Shown here: in pieces, positions 36,251-47,291 of the stretch
Layout of the letters: each line of letters starts with the position of its first letter
Numbering within the stretch: the stretch's first letter is position 1
DNA from: Immersiella caudata
Lineage: Eukaryota > Ascomycota > Sordariomycetes > Sordariales > Lasiosphaeriaceae
Reading direction: 5' to 3'
Length of the DNA: 64,000 nucleotides
NCBI GenBank assembly: GCA_030512335.1
Contig: JAULSU010000002.1
Coordinates: forward strand, 2,790,001-2,854,000
The notes under the pieces: model-generated
What the model was told of the DNA's origin: nothing
Database searches by the model: none
What the model saw: the letters and a program-made list of their open reading frames with translations, nothing else
Made by a program: the position numbers and the translations under genes

Positions 36251-36877
36251 TCATTCCTCCATCTTATATACCCTTCCCTCTGTCTCTCTCCTCTCCTCCA
36301 CCACCTGCTCCAATGCCCTCTCCCACAGCTCCCTCTCCATGTCCCTCTCCACCGTACTACTCGCCATATTCAACCTCCCCACATCCAACCCACCATACCT
36401 TCCTACACCATCCGGATCCAACCTCGCAACAATCTCCTTCGCCCTCCCACTCCCTGCCGGCCCTGACGCAATCGTCTCCCTTGACTCTCCCGCATTCCCA
36501 GCCCCCTCACCTCCTGCCGTCCCATCGGTCGCCTTCAGAGTGATAACCCCTGCTTCTTCCAATGCATAAATATTCCGCTTGAGATGCTTATCAATGCGGT
36601 CAAGAGTGCTGATGAAATTGTTTTGGATTTCTTTGAAAGAGGCGAGCGCCGCTGCGGCGGCTTCGTCGGAGGTTGGGGTCGAGAAGGGAGGGGAGGTTTG
36701 GTCGGAGTTGGAGCTGTTTGGGGGGTTGGCGATGCTGCGGAGGGCGGAGGAGGTGTGTTGGAGCAGGGACGAGATGTCGGTGTCGATTTGGGAGAGCTGC
36801 TGGATGCGCTCGGCGGGGGTGAACGGGGTGTGGATGTCGATAGGGGGGCCTCCGCCGGAGGGCTCGAGGGGGTTCAT
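36251..36877 (-). CDS. med11: Mediator complex subunit 11 (MED11)
   Basis: A small head-module subunit of Mediator, acting with RNA polymerase II and TFIIH in the nucleus. It has one exon and 208 residues. The conserved part is residues 18-115: FTPAERIQQLSQIDTDISSLL, a Ser/Asn/Pro-rich insert near 50-70, then FKEIQNNFISTLDRIDKHLKRNIYALEEAGVI, matching the two-helix Med11 fold. A Gly-rich linker and a fungal C-terminal extension follow (LNMASSTVERDMERELWERALEQV). The protein is longer than yeast Med11, as is common in filamentous fungi. The C-terminal Glu/Arg helix could be coiled coil. The main alternative is another short coiled-coil Mediator subunit. It is divergent from TAF5. Confidence 0.8.
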   Translation of the reverse strand: MNPLEPSGGGPPIDIHTPFTPAERIQQLSQIDTDISSLLQHTSSALRSIANPPNSSNSDQTSPPFSTPTSDEAAAAALASFKEIQNNFISTLDRIDKHLKRNIYALEEAGVITLKATDGTAGGEGAGNAGESRETIASGPAGSGRAKEIVARLDPDGVGRYGGLDVGRLNMASSTVERDMERELWERALEQVVEERRETEGRVYKMEE

Positions 36878-37368
36878 TTTGGTGGAGCTTTGTAACGTTG
36901 ATTAGAGGTTGATTGCGCTGTGGTGAGGCTTCGGAGGTGGTTTGTGTGGTATTTGGTTGAAGAAGCCGGGAGCTCAAAGAAAGAGATGCAGTGATGTTTT
37001 GCCCCACCAAAAGTTGCTGGGGAGCTGCAGGGTGGCTGCGGGGAGACCCCTGGTGGGCTTGGCGTGGTGCACGGTTCAGGTCGGATCGCTTGCAGGTTGG
37101 GGGTGCCGTTGAGCTTTGAATTCACCTCGCCAGCTGAGCCTCACAGAACGCTTCGCCAAGCCACATATCATTTTCAGTCGCGTTCATACATGAGATCAAC
37201 TACACGCCTTGTTGTGGTCATCCAATCATCATCTCCCCTGCCATTTACATATCGATACGGGTTTCAGTCTCCCCTTGAACTGGATGGGTGGCGGTCCAAC
37301 GCGGCTTTGACGTGACTGAGCCCGCGCTCATTGAGCATTCGGGCGACTGCATCCAGGGTCTCAATAAG
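36878..37368. other. Short divergent promoter shared by MED11 and TAF5
   Basis: 491 bp between start codons of two RNA polymerase II machinery genes. No TATA box was noticed. The frame upstream of the TAF5 ATG is open to 37288 but has no conserved sequence. Confidence 0.55.
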
Positions 37369-40089
37369 ATGTCAAATCTACCGCCTCAAGGCGGGTCAGC
37401 TTCAGCAGGAGGGTATGGCCAACCACCTCCTTCCGCTGGCGGCTCCGGCGCGCCGGGAGGAGCGGGAGGAGGAGGAGGAGGTACATCGACCGGGGCGCCC
37501 TCGGCGCAAAACTTGAACCAGATTGTAGGCGCTTTTTCATCCTGTTCCTTTCCCCTCTTTAGAATTCACTTCCGAGACGCGCACTTTGATCATTGCTGTT
37601 TACTTGCTCGCTTCCTTCGGAAGCTGCCTCAAACCTGCGCTACCTTGTCTCATCTTTGAAGGCTTAAGGGATCGAGTTTTTCTGGCGCAATGGCTTCATA
37701 TTGGGCTAGGGCTAAAGCAGCGGCTGATGCGGCTGCCAATACGGCTGCTACGATACTGGCGGTCCGCCCTAACCGCCGTCATAGACCTGCCTGCGCTGAC
37801 TACGATGCTCAGGTTACAGACTACTTGAAGAAGAAGGGATTCACCAAGACCGAGGCGGTTTTTAGGCAAGAAACTGCCCATCTGGGCCCAGACGGCCGCC
37901 CCGCGCAGCGAAACGATGATACCGGCCCGAAGAAGTACCTGAGAGGTTTCATCCTTCTCCGGGATTGGATTGACAACAATCTCGACATCTACAAGGTGAG
38001 TCGCCAAATGAGGCAAACTTTGCTCCCGACAAACCTCTGACCGCTCGCAGTTTGAGCTGAGGAAGCTCCTGTGGCCTGTCTTTGTGTATTCGTACATCGA
38101 GCTCGTCACCCAGGGCTATACCGACGAAGCCAAACACCTGCTGAACGTTCTCCGGCCTCAGCTGGAGAATGTTCACCGGGAATCCTTGGATCTGTTTGCC
38201 ACCATAACTCTGCCGCAACATATCAAGGAAAACCCCACGACCAAGCTCTACAAGGAGAAAAAGTATAGGATTCCGCTCAATCAGGCGCTGTCCGGTAACC
38301 TATTCCATTTTCTCGAGCGCGAGGCCGACGCTGGAGGCGCAGTCATCACATACGTCCTCCAAACTTACTGCCATGTTGACGTCAGCGCCAGAGGTCCCAT
38401 CGAGCCCTACAGCTTTGAGGCTATTTACCGGAGAGCTCAGAATATTGATATTGATGAGATCGACGCCCAAGAGGGCATTCCCGGAGTCTTCACAGGCGTC
38501 TCCAACAAAGATCTGCTGGATGCCTCGGCTCCGCTCAAGCTCGGCCCACTCCCCATGGAACCTGATTTGAGGGACGACGTTCGAGCAGAGCTTGAGGAAG
38601 AGGACCAACGGCACCCGCCAGTGGAAGCCAGACCCACCCTCGTGGACGAGTTTGACAGGAAGATCAAGCGTGAAGAGAGTGCAGATGCGCCTGCCCGGGC
38701 AGATCTGCCGCTTCCACCATCAAGGGCTCGAGACGTCGTCATGGAGATGCAAAAGGTCCGCGAGAATCGGGATAGGTTTCGGATCGAGGGCAGAACTGGC
38801 GGTATCGGGATTCCGGTATCAGCTTGCATGTTCACATTTCACAACACACTGGGAAGGTAAGTCGCCCGGTACAGTTTTTTTTCTTTTTTTGAGGATGTAG
38901 CATGCTGACATGACATAGTGTTTCGTGCATGGACTTTTCGAATGATCACCAGCTGGTTGCCCTTGGCACCATGGACTCTTACATTCGAGTATGGTCGCTG
39001 GATGGCAAGCCGCTGAAGTCGTCTCTTGAGGGAGAGAAAGATCTCAAAGTCAATAACCGAAAACTGATTGGGCATTCCGGTCCTGTCTACGGCGTCTCCT
39101 TTTCCGACTCGATCGCCAACATGGAGCGGAACATTTACAGCGAAAGCGGCGGCGAGAAGCCGGACACAAGTACCAAGCTTCTCCTTTCTTGCTCAGCTGA
39201 TGGCCAGGTCCGACTATGGTCCCTAGAGATGTGGTCTTGCTTGTGCGTGTATAAAGCGCACGATGGCCCTGTCTTCCGGGTTCTATGGGGCCCTCACGGA
39301 CACTACTTTGCAACGGCTGGCTGGGACAAGACGGTCCGCATCTTCGCCCAAGACCATGCATCCGCCCAGCGAATCCTGGTTGGGCATGACACGAGCATCT
39401 CGGCGATCGCATGGCACCCGAACGGCACCTATGTCTTCTCGGCTTCAGACGAGACAGACAAGTCCATTCGCATGTGGTCGATCATTACTGGCAACTGCGT
39501 TCGCATCTTCGCCGGCCATACAGAGTATATCAGCGCCTTGGAATGTGCCCCCAACGGCAAGATCTTGGCCAGCGCCGACGCTGGAGGCAATATCTACTTC
39601 TGGGACATCGAGAAGGGAAGCCGCATCAAGCGCTGCCGCGGCCACGGCAAGGGTGGCATTCCCTCTCTCAGCTTCAGCACCGAATCAAACGTGCTAACAT
39701 CGGGCGGTCTTGACGGGACAGTCCGGCTGTGGGACGTCGAGCTGCCCGCTGATCCCGCAAAGGCCAATCCGCTCGCCGGCCCCTCAATCCAGCCTGGTCA
39801 ACAGCCAGATGGAGCGACGGTGACAGGCGATAGCATCGCCGTCGGCGGGTCCTCTGATGGACGGTCCATTACAGTTGGCGGACAGGCAGCTCCGGCACCA
39901 GGGGCGAGCGCGACCGGCGGTGGCGTGGGAGCTGTTGGAGGTGGCACTGGGAAAAAAAAGGGCAAGGAGGTTCAGATCACCCCTGACCAAATCAGTGCCT
40001 TTGCCACCAAGAAGACGCCCGTGAGTAAGGTTCAGTTCACCAGGATGAATCTAGTTGTGATTGGCGGGTGTTACGACCCGGAGCGCTGA
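37369..40089 (+). CDS. taf5: TAF5, WD40 subunit of TFIID and SAGA
   Basis: A core scaffold of TFIID that is also part of SAGA in fungi. Exons: 37369-37524, 37813-37995, 38051-38856 and 38919-40089, giving 771 residues. The introns are 288, 55 and 62 bp. After a Gly/Pro-rich N-terminus comes a LisH-type helix (VTDYLKKKGFTKTEAVFRQE, 53-72). The TAF5 NTD2 domain follows, with FELRKLLWPVFVYSYIELV and HIKENPTTKLYKEKKYRIPLN. A charged linker leads to six or seven WD40 blades from about residue 375 (LLSCSADGQVRLWSLE, YFATAGWDKTVRIF, ILASADAGGNIYFWDIE, LTSGGLDGTVRLWDVE). A Gly/Ala-rich insert lies inside the propeller end before VQFTRMNLVVIGGCY, the conserved TAF5 C-terminus. The long first intron ends with CGCTGACTACGATGCTCAG. 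An alternative in-frame start exists inside it (see findings). Confidence 0.95.
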
Positions 40090-40572
40090 TATTTTTGAGA
40101 CACGGAGTTCAACATGGGATGTATGAATGGGACACGGGCTATCGGGATGCGGTTTTTGACACGGAGTTTGGCCTGGAAATAGGAAGGCATGGCGTGACTG
40201 GTTTGCAGTCGGACAGAGCCGTGTCGTCATCGGCAGCAAGTAATACATGGCGATCTGGAAATATTTCTGGAGGGCAGAGTACTCCCGTACCCCAAAAATA
40301 GCGTTTAGACTCAGTCCAGAAAGACCCACGTATTTGTACCGTTGCAAAGTTGCTGGCTGCTCGAAGCTGTGCTCCTGATGCGCCAAGACCGTGCCTCCAT
40401 ACCCCCCCCCACATTATGTCAACGGCCCCTGGCCCAAGCGCCGCCTAGCTCACTCATGCACCTGAGCTTCATCACCAACCAACATCGCCTCTTATCTGTC
40501 TGCGCTCCTCCGAACCCTCTGCCCATCCATTGACCAACCGAGCTCCCTCGCGCCAAACAGAGCTCGCCCATA
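40090..40572. other. Intergenic TAF5 3' / Vps5 promoter
   Basis: 483 bp, with no gene. It includes a C9 run at 40402-40410. Confidence 0.6.
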
Positions 40573-42435
40573 ATGGAGGACCCCTGGGCAGACAGCGCCG
40601 CCGGCACACCACAACAGCCCTCCTCGTCGCAACCCGACGATTCGCGGCCCGCCGCTTCCTCGGCTCCCGCAACCGCCTCCTCCACGCCCAGCCGCGCCTC
40701 GCGCCTCACGCCCCGTCGTCTCGTCGCCCAGCCCACCCGCCTCCAGGCCGTCGAAGATGACCCCCTCGGTCCCCTTGGTCCTCTCGGTGCCGCCGGCCCC
40801 GCAGCTTCCGACCCTCCACTCGCGCCCCCCGCTCCGCCGGTCAAGGAACAGCTTCCCCTGCGCACTACTCTCCCTGCCAACACCGGTTCCGTCCGCCGTC
40901 CAGGCCCTCCCGATCCGCACCAGATCGATGTCGACGATGATGCGTTTGCTCAGCCGTCCGGGCCGAGACAACCTCCGCCGGTGCTGGCGGCGCAGCCGAG
41001 CCCGGTAAGGAGTACCATGCAGCCGAGCGTCAGCGTGGAGCAGGCGGCGAAGCCGAACTTTCACATTACGGTTGGGGATCCGCACAAGGTCGGGGATTTG
41101 ACTAGCAGTCACATTGTTTATTCGGTGCGGACCAAGGTATGTGTTCCTAACAAGGATGAAGGGAGGGGAAGGGGTGGTTGGCTGACAAGGGGTAGACTAC
41201 GTCCAAGGGGTACAAGCAGCCTGAGTTTGAAGTGAAGAGGAGGTATCGGGATTTCTTGTGGCTTTATAACACGCTACATGCGAACAATCCGGGCGTGGTG
41301 GTGCCGCCGCCGCCGGAGAAGCAGGCGGTGGGGCGGTTCGAGAGCAACTTTGTCGAGTCGAGACGGGCCGCGCTGGAGAAGATGCTAAACAAGACGGCGG
41401 CGCATCCAACGTTGCAGCATGATGCGGATTTGAAGCTGTTCTTGGAGAGCGAGACATTCAATATCGATGTCAAGCACAAGGAGAGGAAGGAGCCCAATTT
41501 GGGGGAGAGCAAGAGTGTGCTGAGTTCGTTTGGAATAAATGTGGGGAGTACGAATAAGTTTGTGGAGCAGGATGATGTGAGTCCCCCCCCCTGGGAGAGT
41601 TGATGAAGGTGTCGTTGACAAAATGTCAGTGGTTCCATGACCGGAGGGTGTATCTCGATGCCTTGGAGAATCAGCTCAAGGCGCTCTTGAAGGCCATGGA
41701 GGGCATGGTGGCGCAGCGCAAGGCTATGGCTGAGTCTGCAGGCGATTTCTCTGCGTCGTTGCATGCGCTTTCAACCGTTGAGTTGTCGCCGACGCTGTCA
41801 GGCCCATTGGATGCGTTGTCGGAGCTGCAGATCACCATTCGCGATGTCTACGACCGTCAAGCACAGCAAGATGTTCTCACGTTTGGTATCATCATCGAGG
41901 AGTACATCCGGCTCATTGGCAGCGTCAAGCAAGCCTTTACACAACGTCAGAAAGCTTTCCAGAGCTGGAGCGCAGCTGAGTCGGAGCTTCAGAAGCGCAA
42001 GGCGTCGCAAGACAAGCTGTTGCGCCAAGGCAGGAGCCAACAAGACCGGCTGAACCAGGTCAATGCTGAGGTTGCTGATGCCGAGCGCAAGGTGCACCAA
42101 GCTCGACTTCTCTTTGAGGACATGGGGCGCCTGATGCGGACCGAGTTGGACCGCTTCGAGAGGGAGAAGGTTGAGGACTTCAAGTCTGGGGTTGAGACGT
42201 TTTTGGAGGGTGCTGTTGAGGCGCAAAAGGAGGTGAGTTATCAGATATGCGAAACTGCCATGTTCATGCTGACATGTCGTAGTTGATTGAGAAGTGGGAG
42301 ACTTTCCTGATGCAGTTGGATGCTGAGAACGACGAAACGGTGTTTTACCGACCCCCGGTGATCGAGGGCAGTAAACCTGCCGGTGACACGGCTGTGGACC
42401 GAGCTCGGGCAAGGATTGACGAAGACTCTGATTAG
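40573..42435 (+). CDS. vps5: Retromer sorting nexin Vps5 (SNX1-like, PX-BAR)
   Basis: A membrane-bending retromer subunit that retrieves cargo such as the vacuolar sorting receptor from endosomes to Golgi. Exons: 40573-41136, 41196-41576, 41630-42232 and 42283-42435. All junctions are phase 0, the introns are 50-59 bp, and the product is 566 residues. The N-terminal 150 residues are Pro/Ala/Ser-rich and probably disordered. The PX domain runs from about 160 (FHITVGDPHKVGDLTSSHIVYSVRTK) through VKRRYRDFLWLYNTL, the RRYRDF phosphoinositide-binding signature, and PPPPEKQAVGRFE. The BAR coiled coil covers roughly 330-540. The C-terminus ends FYRPPVIEG...ARIDEDSD. It converges on bL31m. Confidence 0.94.
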
Positions 42436-42801
42436 GATGTTGGACAGAGACGATCGGTGGCCCGGCTTTCGGACCGCACGAACATGGCTCACCTCAATGC
42501 ACTAAAGTTCTGGTGACGATTGGATCGGACTCAACTACAGCTGGTGTTCGAGGGTTACTTATGTCAAATGATCGCCTCTTAGTTATTGATACACGGCCGA
42601 TTATGTATTCGGAACAGGAAGAAAGCTGTATAATGCCCACCAACAGTATTTGTACATAGCCTCCTTCACTTCTTCTCTATCTACGGGCTTATTTGGCCTG
42701 GGTTCCTTCCAGCCAGCCCATCATACACTCGCCTTCTATGATGACTCTTACACGTGCCTCAATAAATGGTATACCTCCCACACGCTCCCAACCCTGACCC
42801 C
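42436..42801. other. Convergent 3' region Vps5 / bL31m
   Basis: 366 bp of 3' flank, moderately AT-rich. No feature seen. Confidence 0.6.
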
Positions 42802-43353
42802 TTATTTCTTCTTCGGGTCCTCCTTCTTTGGCATGGCCATCTTCTTCTGCGCATCCTTATCCACATACTGGCTAATCAAGTCCGTCAATGAATCGAACGG
42901 ATCTTGCTGTGCCACCGGTTCCTCTGCCTTGGCAGAAGCCTCCGCCTTCTTCCCCTCTCCCTCCTTCTGTTCCTGAGGAACAGCGGCAGCACCCCCCTCA
43001 GCAGCTGCCCCTTCCGTGTCCCAGCCTCGTCCGAACCTCCCACGGAAAGCAGCTAGCTTTCCGGCCTCGTCGGATTCTACATTCTTGAGTGTCTTGTCTG
43101 TGGGCTGCCAGAGGATGTGATTGCGACTGTCCTTGTTAGATTTGTAGAGCGCCTGGGGCGACGTAGTGCGCACGGTGTAGGTGCTACCGTCAGAGAGCTG
43201 GACGAGCTGGGTGAATTGGTATGGGCGGCGTGGTCGCGGGATGAAGGTTGCGTGGCGGACTTGGGTGAGGGTTTGTGAGGGGGGTGTTGGCTGAAACGAA
43301 TAGGGGAGGAGGGCGGGTCTGCGGAGGAGGGTGGTGGGGAGTTTGGACCCCAT
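42802..43353 (-). CDS. Mitochondrial ribosomal protein bL31m (Mrpl36-like)
   Basis: A large-subunit mitoribosomal protein, made in the cytosol and imported. It has one exon and 183 residues. The Arg-rich N-terminus (KLPTTLLRRPALLPYSF) looks like a presequence. The bL31 core follows: FIPRPRRPYQFTQLVQLSDGSTYTVRTTSP, then LYKSNKDSRNHILWQP and GRFGRGWDTEG. An Ala/Glu/Lys-rich low-complexity extension leads to a conserved helix DPFDSLTDLISQYV and a Lys-rich end. The extended C-terminus is normal for fungal bL31m. It is divergent from the flavin reductase-like gene with about 410 bp between. Confidence 0.87.
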   Translation of the reverse strand: MGSKLPTTLLRRPALLPYSFQPTPPSQTLTQVRHATFIPRPRRPYQFTQLVQLSDGSTYTVRTTSPQALYKSNKDSRNHILWQPTDKTLKNVESDEAGKLAAFRGRFGRGWDTEGAAAEGGAAAVPQEQKEGEGKKAEASAKAEEPVAQQDPFDSLTDLISQYVDKDAQKKMAMPKKEDPKKK

Positions 43354-43766
43354 TTTGGTGGTTGTTTGGCTGGATTCGGGATGTGCGGGCGAGAGTCCTG
43401 AGGAGGAAGGGCGATTGGGCTGGTTGTGATGGCGCGGTGGTGGTGTTCGCCCTTTCTACCTCCGGGTTTCGTTCCGGGTCGGCGCGAGGAACGGGCGGTG
43501 CAGCTCGGACGCGGGTTCAGAAAATTTGATACGGCGGAATACAAACCGGAGTTGGCATGGTTAAAGCAGCTGTTTATCGATAAGGGTTAGGGTTTGTTAG
43601 CGTCCGGACCATATGGGCTGGACTTGCCCGACCTGCTTGGAACATCGATAATCATTCGCGACGAGTCTGAATCCGGGCAGCTGGGGCTTACGACTGCGCG
43701 CGAAGCCAATTGGCACCCATGGGGCGGAGATGAGTTGCCGTTGCATCCTGGGCTCGACGGCTGAGC
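43354..43766. other. Divergent promoter bL31m / flavin reductase-like gene
   Basis: 413 bp. A TTATCGATAA palindrome lies near 43573-43582. No other feature is seen. Confidence 0.5.
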
Positions 43767-44693
43767 ATGCACTGCTCCTGCGTCATCACCATGTATCGCT
43801 CGCGATGCACCGGGCAGCGCAATTCTCTCAGGCGACAAGCGGCAGCAATTCCAGTACGAACACTTCAATCTCCAGCCATTGAACCCTTGGCTAACACTTG
43901 CCGTCTAGATACTTCGCAAAGAGGTCACCATCGAAACCTCCACATCACCGCCAGCCAACACCACAGCTGGACGATAACACCCCCCCGCGAACCCTCCGCC
44001 CACCCTCACGCCTCTCCCACTACTCCTCCGCCGCCAACTCCAACAGACGGCCACCACCTCACGCCTCTCTCGCGCGACCTTCGAACCCTCATGCGCCTCC
44101 TCCCTCACTCCGTCGTAGTCTGCACCTCCACCTCACCGAGCAACCCCAAAACCCACCGACCGCCTACCCCCCGGGCAATGACCATGTCGTCATTTACCTC
44201 TCTCGCTCTCACCCCAACGCCGGTGGTTAGTTTCAATATTTCAGTACCGAGCCGAACATATGATGCGGTTGAGGCTACGAGGAGGTTTAATATCCACGTT
44301 CTGGCCGACGATGTGAACGGGGCGAGGATCGCGGATTGGCTTGCGAAGGGGAATGCAGGGGGAAGGAAGGTGTTTGAGACCCTGGAAAAGGAGTGTGAGT
44401 GTACCTTTTTAGAAGGAGGAACGGAGGGCGAGCCGCCGGTGTTGAAGGGGGAGGGAGTGTTGTATGTGCTGAGGTGTAGGTTGTTGGAGGAGCCGGATAG
44501 GGGGTTGGTGAGGGTGAGGGATCACGTTATTGTGCTGGGTGAGGTTATAGAGATTTTGGAGGGGGGTGCAGGTGTTGAAGGGGAGAGGGAGGGAAAGAGG
44601 AAGAGGAAGCACGAGCGGTTCGGGTTGCTGTATGCGGATCGGAGGTACCGGCAGTTGGGGAATTGTATCACACCGGCAAAGGATCACGGGTAG
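43767..44693 (+). CDS. Flavin reductase-like (FMN-binding split barrel) protein, 5' end uncertain
   Basis: A DIM6/NTAB-type flavin reductase domain. Such proteins bind FMN, but the substrate here is unknown. The domain starts near LRTLMRLLPHSVVVCTS, then AMTMSSFTSLALTPTPVVSFNISVPSRTYDAV and RRFNIHVLADD, and ends GLLYADRRYRQLGN. As one exon from 43767 it is 308 residues, with an Arg/His-rich N-terminus that could target mitochondria (MYRSRC at 43791 is an alternative start). Alternatively an intron at 43854-43908 (GTACGA donor, GGCTAACA branch, TCTAG acceptor) joins an ATG at 43805 in frame to the same body and gives a shorter leader. The Lys/Arg/Glu-rich insert before the end looks flexible. 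Confidence 0.75.
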   Translation: MHCSCVITMYRSRCTGQRNSLRRQAAAIPVRTLQSPAIEPLANTCRLDTSQRGHHRNLHITASQHHSWTITPPREPSAHPHASPTTPPPPTPTDGHHLTPLSRDLRTLMRLLPHSVVVCTSTSPSNPKTHRPPTPRAMTMSSFTSLALTPTPVVSFNISVPSRTYDAVEATRRFNIHVLADDVNGARIADWLAKGNAGGRKVFETLEKECECTFLEGGTEGEPPVLKGEGVLYVLRCRLLEEPDRGLVRVRDHVIVLGEVIEILEGGAGVEGEREGKRKRKHERFGLLYADRRYRQLGNCITPAKDHG

Positions 44694-45117
44694 GGGTGGG
44701 AGTGAGGGTGACGTTGAGAGAGGTCAGAGGTGACTCGGGAGGCTACGATGTACAGTTGGAGATGGCCAGTAGTCCTGGAGAGCATCTCTGCTCCAGCGAC
44801 AACAAGTTAGACAAAACAGTCATAGACGCGCGGGCAACCACTCGGGCCGTGTACGAATAGAATTGGAGCACGAGGCGGTAGAGTTTGTTTTGTTTTGACT
44901 GTCAATAGGCGAGGCCCTGATGACTAGCCCTGTATTTAATTGAGGACCAGGAATCTAGAGAGTGACTTTTCCTGTCGAGATCAGCGGATTTCCTCCTGCT
45001 CGTAAACCTCCTTATCCCAGTCGCGAGGAACAATCCACTCGCTGCCAAGTATATCCGCCAGAGATAACAAGGAAAGGAACAGCAGATTTCGTTGGCTGTC
45101 GAGCTCCGACGAGTCGA
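44694..45117. other. Convergent 3' region flavin reductase-like / FKBP12
   Basis: About 420 bp of 3' flank. No feature seen. Confidence 0.6.
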
Positions 45118-45599
45118 CTACTCGATCTTGACAAGCTCGGTCTCAAAGATGAGAGTCGAGTTGGCGGGGATGACACCGCCGACGGCGCGGTTGCCGTAGG
45201 CGAGGTGAGGGGCAATCGTGAGCTTGCGCTTCTCGCCGATCTTCATGCCCAAAAGGCCCTCGTCCCAGCCCTTGATGACCTGGCCCTGGCCAACGGTGAA
45301 AGAGAGCGGGTCACCACGGTCGTAGCTAGAGTCGAATTTCTTGCCACTGGTGAGAGTGCCCTTGTAGTGCACGTGGATGGTGTCACCTGGACGAGAAGGG
45401 ATATTAGGTCTGTTGTCTTCAATTGCCTCGAGGAAGATGGTAATCGTGGTTTGGTGCTAGGTGGAAGACTGGGGAAGGCGAGAAGAGCCGTGGTGACAGC
45501 ACCATGGAGGGGTTAGTTCTTACCGCGCTTGGTCTCCTTGTCGCCGGAGCCTTGAGCGGTGACATCGACCTCGAGTCCGTCAAGCTGGGGAACAGGCAT
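45118..45599 (-). CDS. FKBP12-type peptidyl-prolyl isomerase
   Basis: A small cytosolic prolyl isomerase, the receptor of FK506 and rapamycin in fungi. Exons on the minus strand: 45599-45524 and 45386-45118, joined by a 137-bp intron, giving 114 residues (family 107-115). It consists of a single FKBP domain: GDTIHVHYKGTL, KKFDSSYDRGDPLSF, VGQGQVIKGWDEGLLGMKIG, EKRKLTIAPHLAYG and IPANSTLIFETELVKIE. The drug-binding aromatic residues of the family (Tyr, Phe, Trp, Tyr) are present. The intron is longer than usual for the window and C/T-rich. It is divergent from Hsp90 across 1.9 kb. Confidence 0.95.
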
Positions 45600-46879
45600 G
45601 TTTACGGGTATTGGGGATACGACAATTGAAAGAGAGATGTTCGGGGTGATGCGCTTGCTCAATTGTGAGAATTGATGAAAGGCGAAAGGGGGAGACGTGG
45701 GGGGTGAGAAACTGGAGCAGGGTTAAAGGGGGGCAGCTCTCTGGGTCTTGCTTGATGAGGGGTAGAGGGGCAATTGCGCAAGGGATCGCCTCATCGGACA
45801 AAGCTAACCCTGCAGTTTCCGGTCTCCTGCATCAGACCGAAGCTCGCCCGAAATGTGAGTTCGGTTTGAACAACAGAAGAGAGCTGAGCTTGGACAATTG
45901 CATTGCCCCCAAGAGCCCAAAGCGCACTGTTGGGCGGGATAAGTGGTTGGATCAGCTGCTGAAGCTCCAGCTCTTCACCAAGTGCCTCCCCCACAAAACC
46001 TGGACGTCCAGCAAGCCGCAGATCGTACTGTCCCGCTCAAGGTCGCAAACTTTCGACAATGACTTGTCGTCGCAAATGATAATCCTCCAAATTGCATCTA
46101 TCAGTGCCATGCGGTCTGGGACGGATCCGGAGACCACAAACTTGCTACCCCGCGAGGTTGCCGCGTCCGGGGACAGCAGGCCAAGCTCCCGCGCGCAGTG
46201 GTCGGCACTGGGCAGGAAGCTACCGTTCAGACAAGCTCAACTAAACCTCCAAGGCCAAATTTTCTGGGAGATTTTCGGTCTGTTATAGTTGCTCAATTCG
46301 TGGTAGGCAGGAAGATGGTTCGAGGGTGTCTTTGTAGAAGTTCTCTCCACAGCTTTGGCCAAGAAAGGGTCGCATCTAAGCGCCCCTCCTTACCCGCTGC
46401 TCTGGCAACGGGCTGCCACCCAAACGGAAGACCCTTGCTGCTTGGCATAAAGATTCCATTCAGCTTTTTCGCAAGGCTTCTCTTGTGGTGAGGCGGAAAC
46501 TGCGTGAAGTTTCGTACGAAGCCCTGTCACACACAGCGAATTGGCCACTTTTCTCATCGGGGCCGCAACGTGGAGGATGGATTCCTTGCTTGCCCCGTTG
46601 CTGGGGGCGGTCTGACTGGCTTGGCGCTTCCATGTGCTTGGAGGCAACCGTCACGGAAGGCGGGGCTGTGGCCCTCAGCCTTGCCGCCCGCCAGGCGCCA
46701 GTCTCGGACCTGGACCATTCTCGAACTCCCCAGAGCCCCAACAGGCAACCCAGAGAGCTCATACTCCAGGGCTCCCACCAAGGCTGCAATTGTAAATCGT
46801 GCCTGAAGGCTGCTGTTTGACTTTTCGTTTTGAGCGGAGCCTACGCTATCCGCATAGGGCAGGACAGCTATCGGTCGAC

Positions 46880-46887
46880 TTCTTGAA
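46880..46887 (+). promoter_or_regulatory. Candidate heat-shock element of Hsp90
   Basis: TTCTTGAA is the inverted nTTCnnGAAn unit bound by heat-shock factor. It lies about 620 bp before the ATG and 410 bp before the proposed 5'-UTR intron. Only two perfect adjacent units were seen, so this is a weak call. Confidence 0.35.
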
Positions 46888-47291
46888 CCCCTCAATCCTC
46901 AGCCTGTCTGAAGACACCTTCTCTTGCCATCCAGCCACCTTCTCGTAAGGAGTGAAATTAAAACTGAAATTGAAGCAATGTTGAATTTTTTGATTGTATG
47001 AATCATGAGAGTATCCACACCCGTAAATGTGTAGAACTTCAAGGCAGCTTGAAGCTCCGGTGCAGGTTTGTCGGACGGATAACCAAAAGAAGTGGGGTCA
47101 CCAATTGGCTGGCGGCAGCGATCGAACCTCATGGAAAGTCGAAGGCCCGAGTGCCCCAGAATTCAGATTTATTGACTGGTAGCCTCCTCCTCCAACCTCT
47201 CTTCTTCCACATTTCCAATTCTACCATTCTCCCCCAACCCGCTCTCAAGAAACGCTCGAGGTGCATACGACTGGTTGACGATACCCCTCTT

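Noticed and set aside
40021..40029. Perfect donor-like GTGAGTAAG near the TAF5 3' end
   Set aside because: It codes V-S-K in the conserved end TKKTPVSKVQFTR. No intron is needed, and splicing would remove family-conserved sequence.
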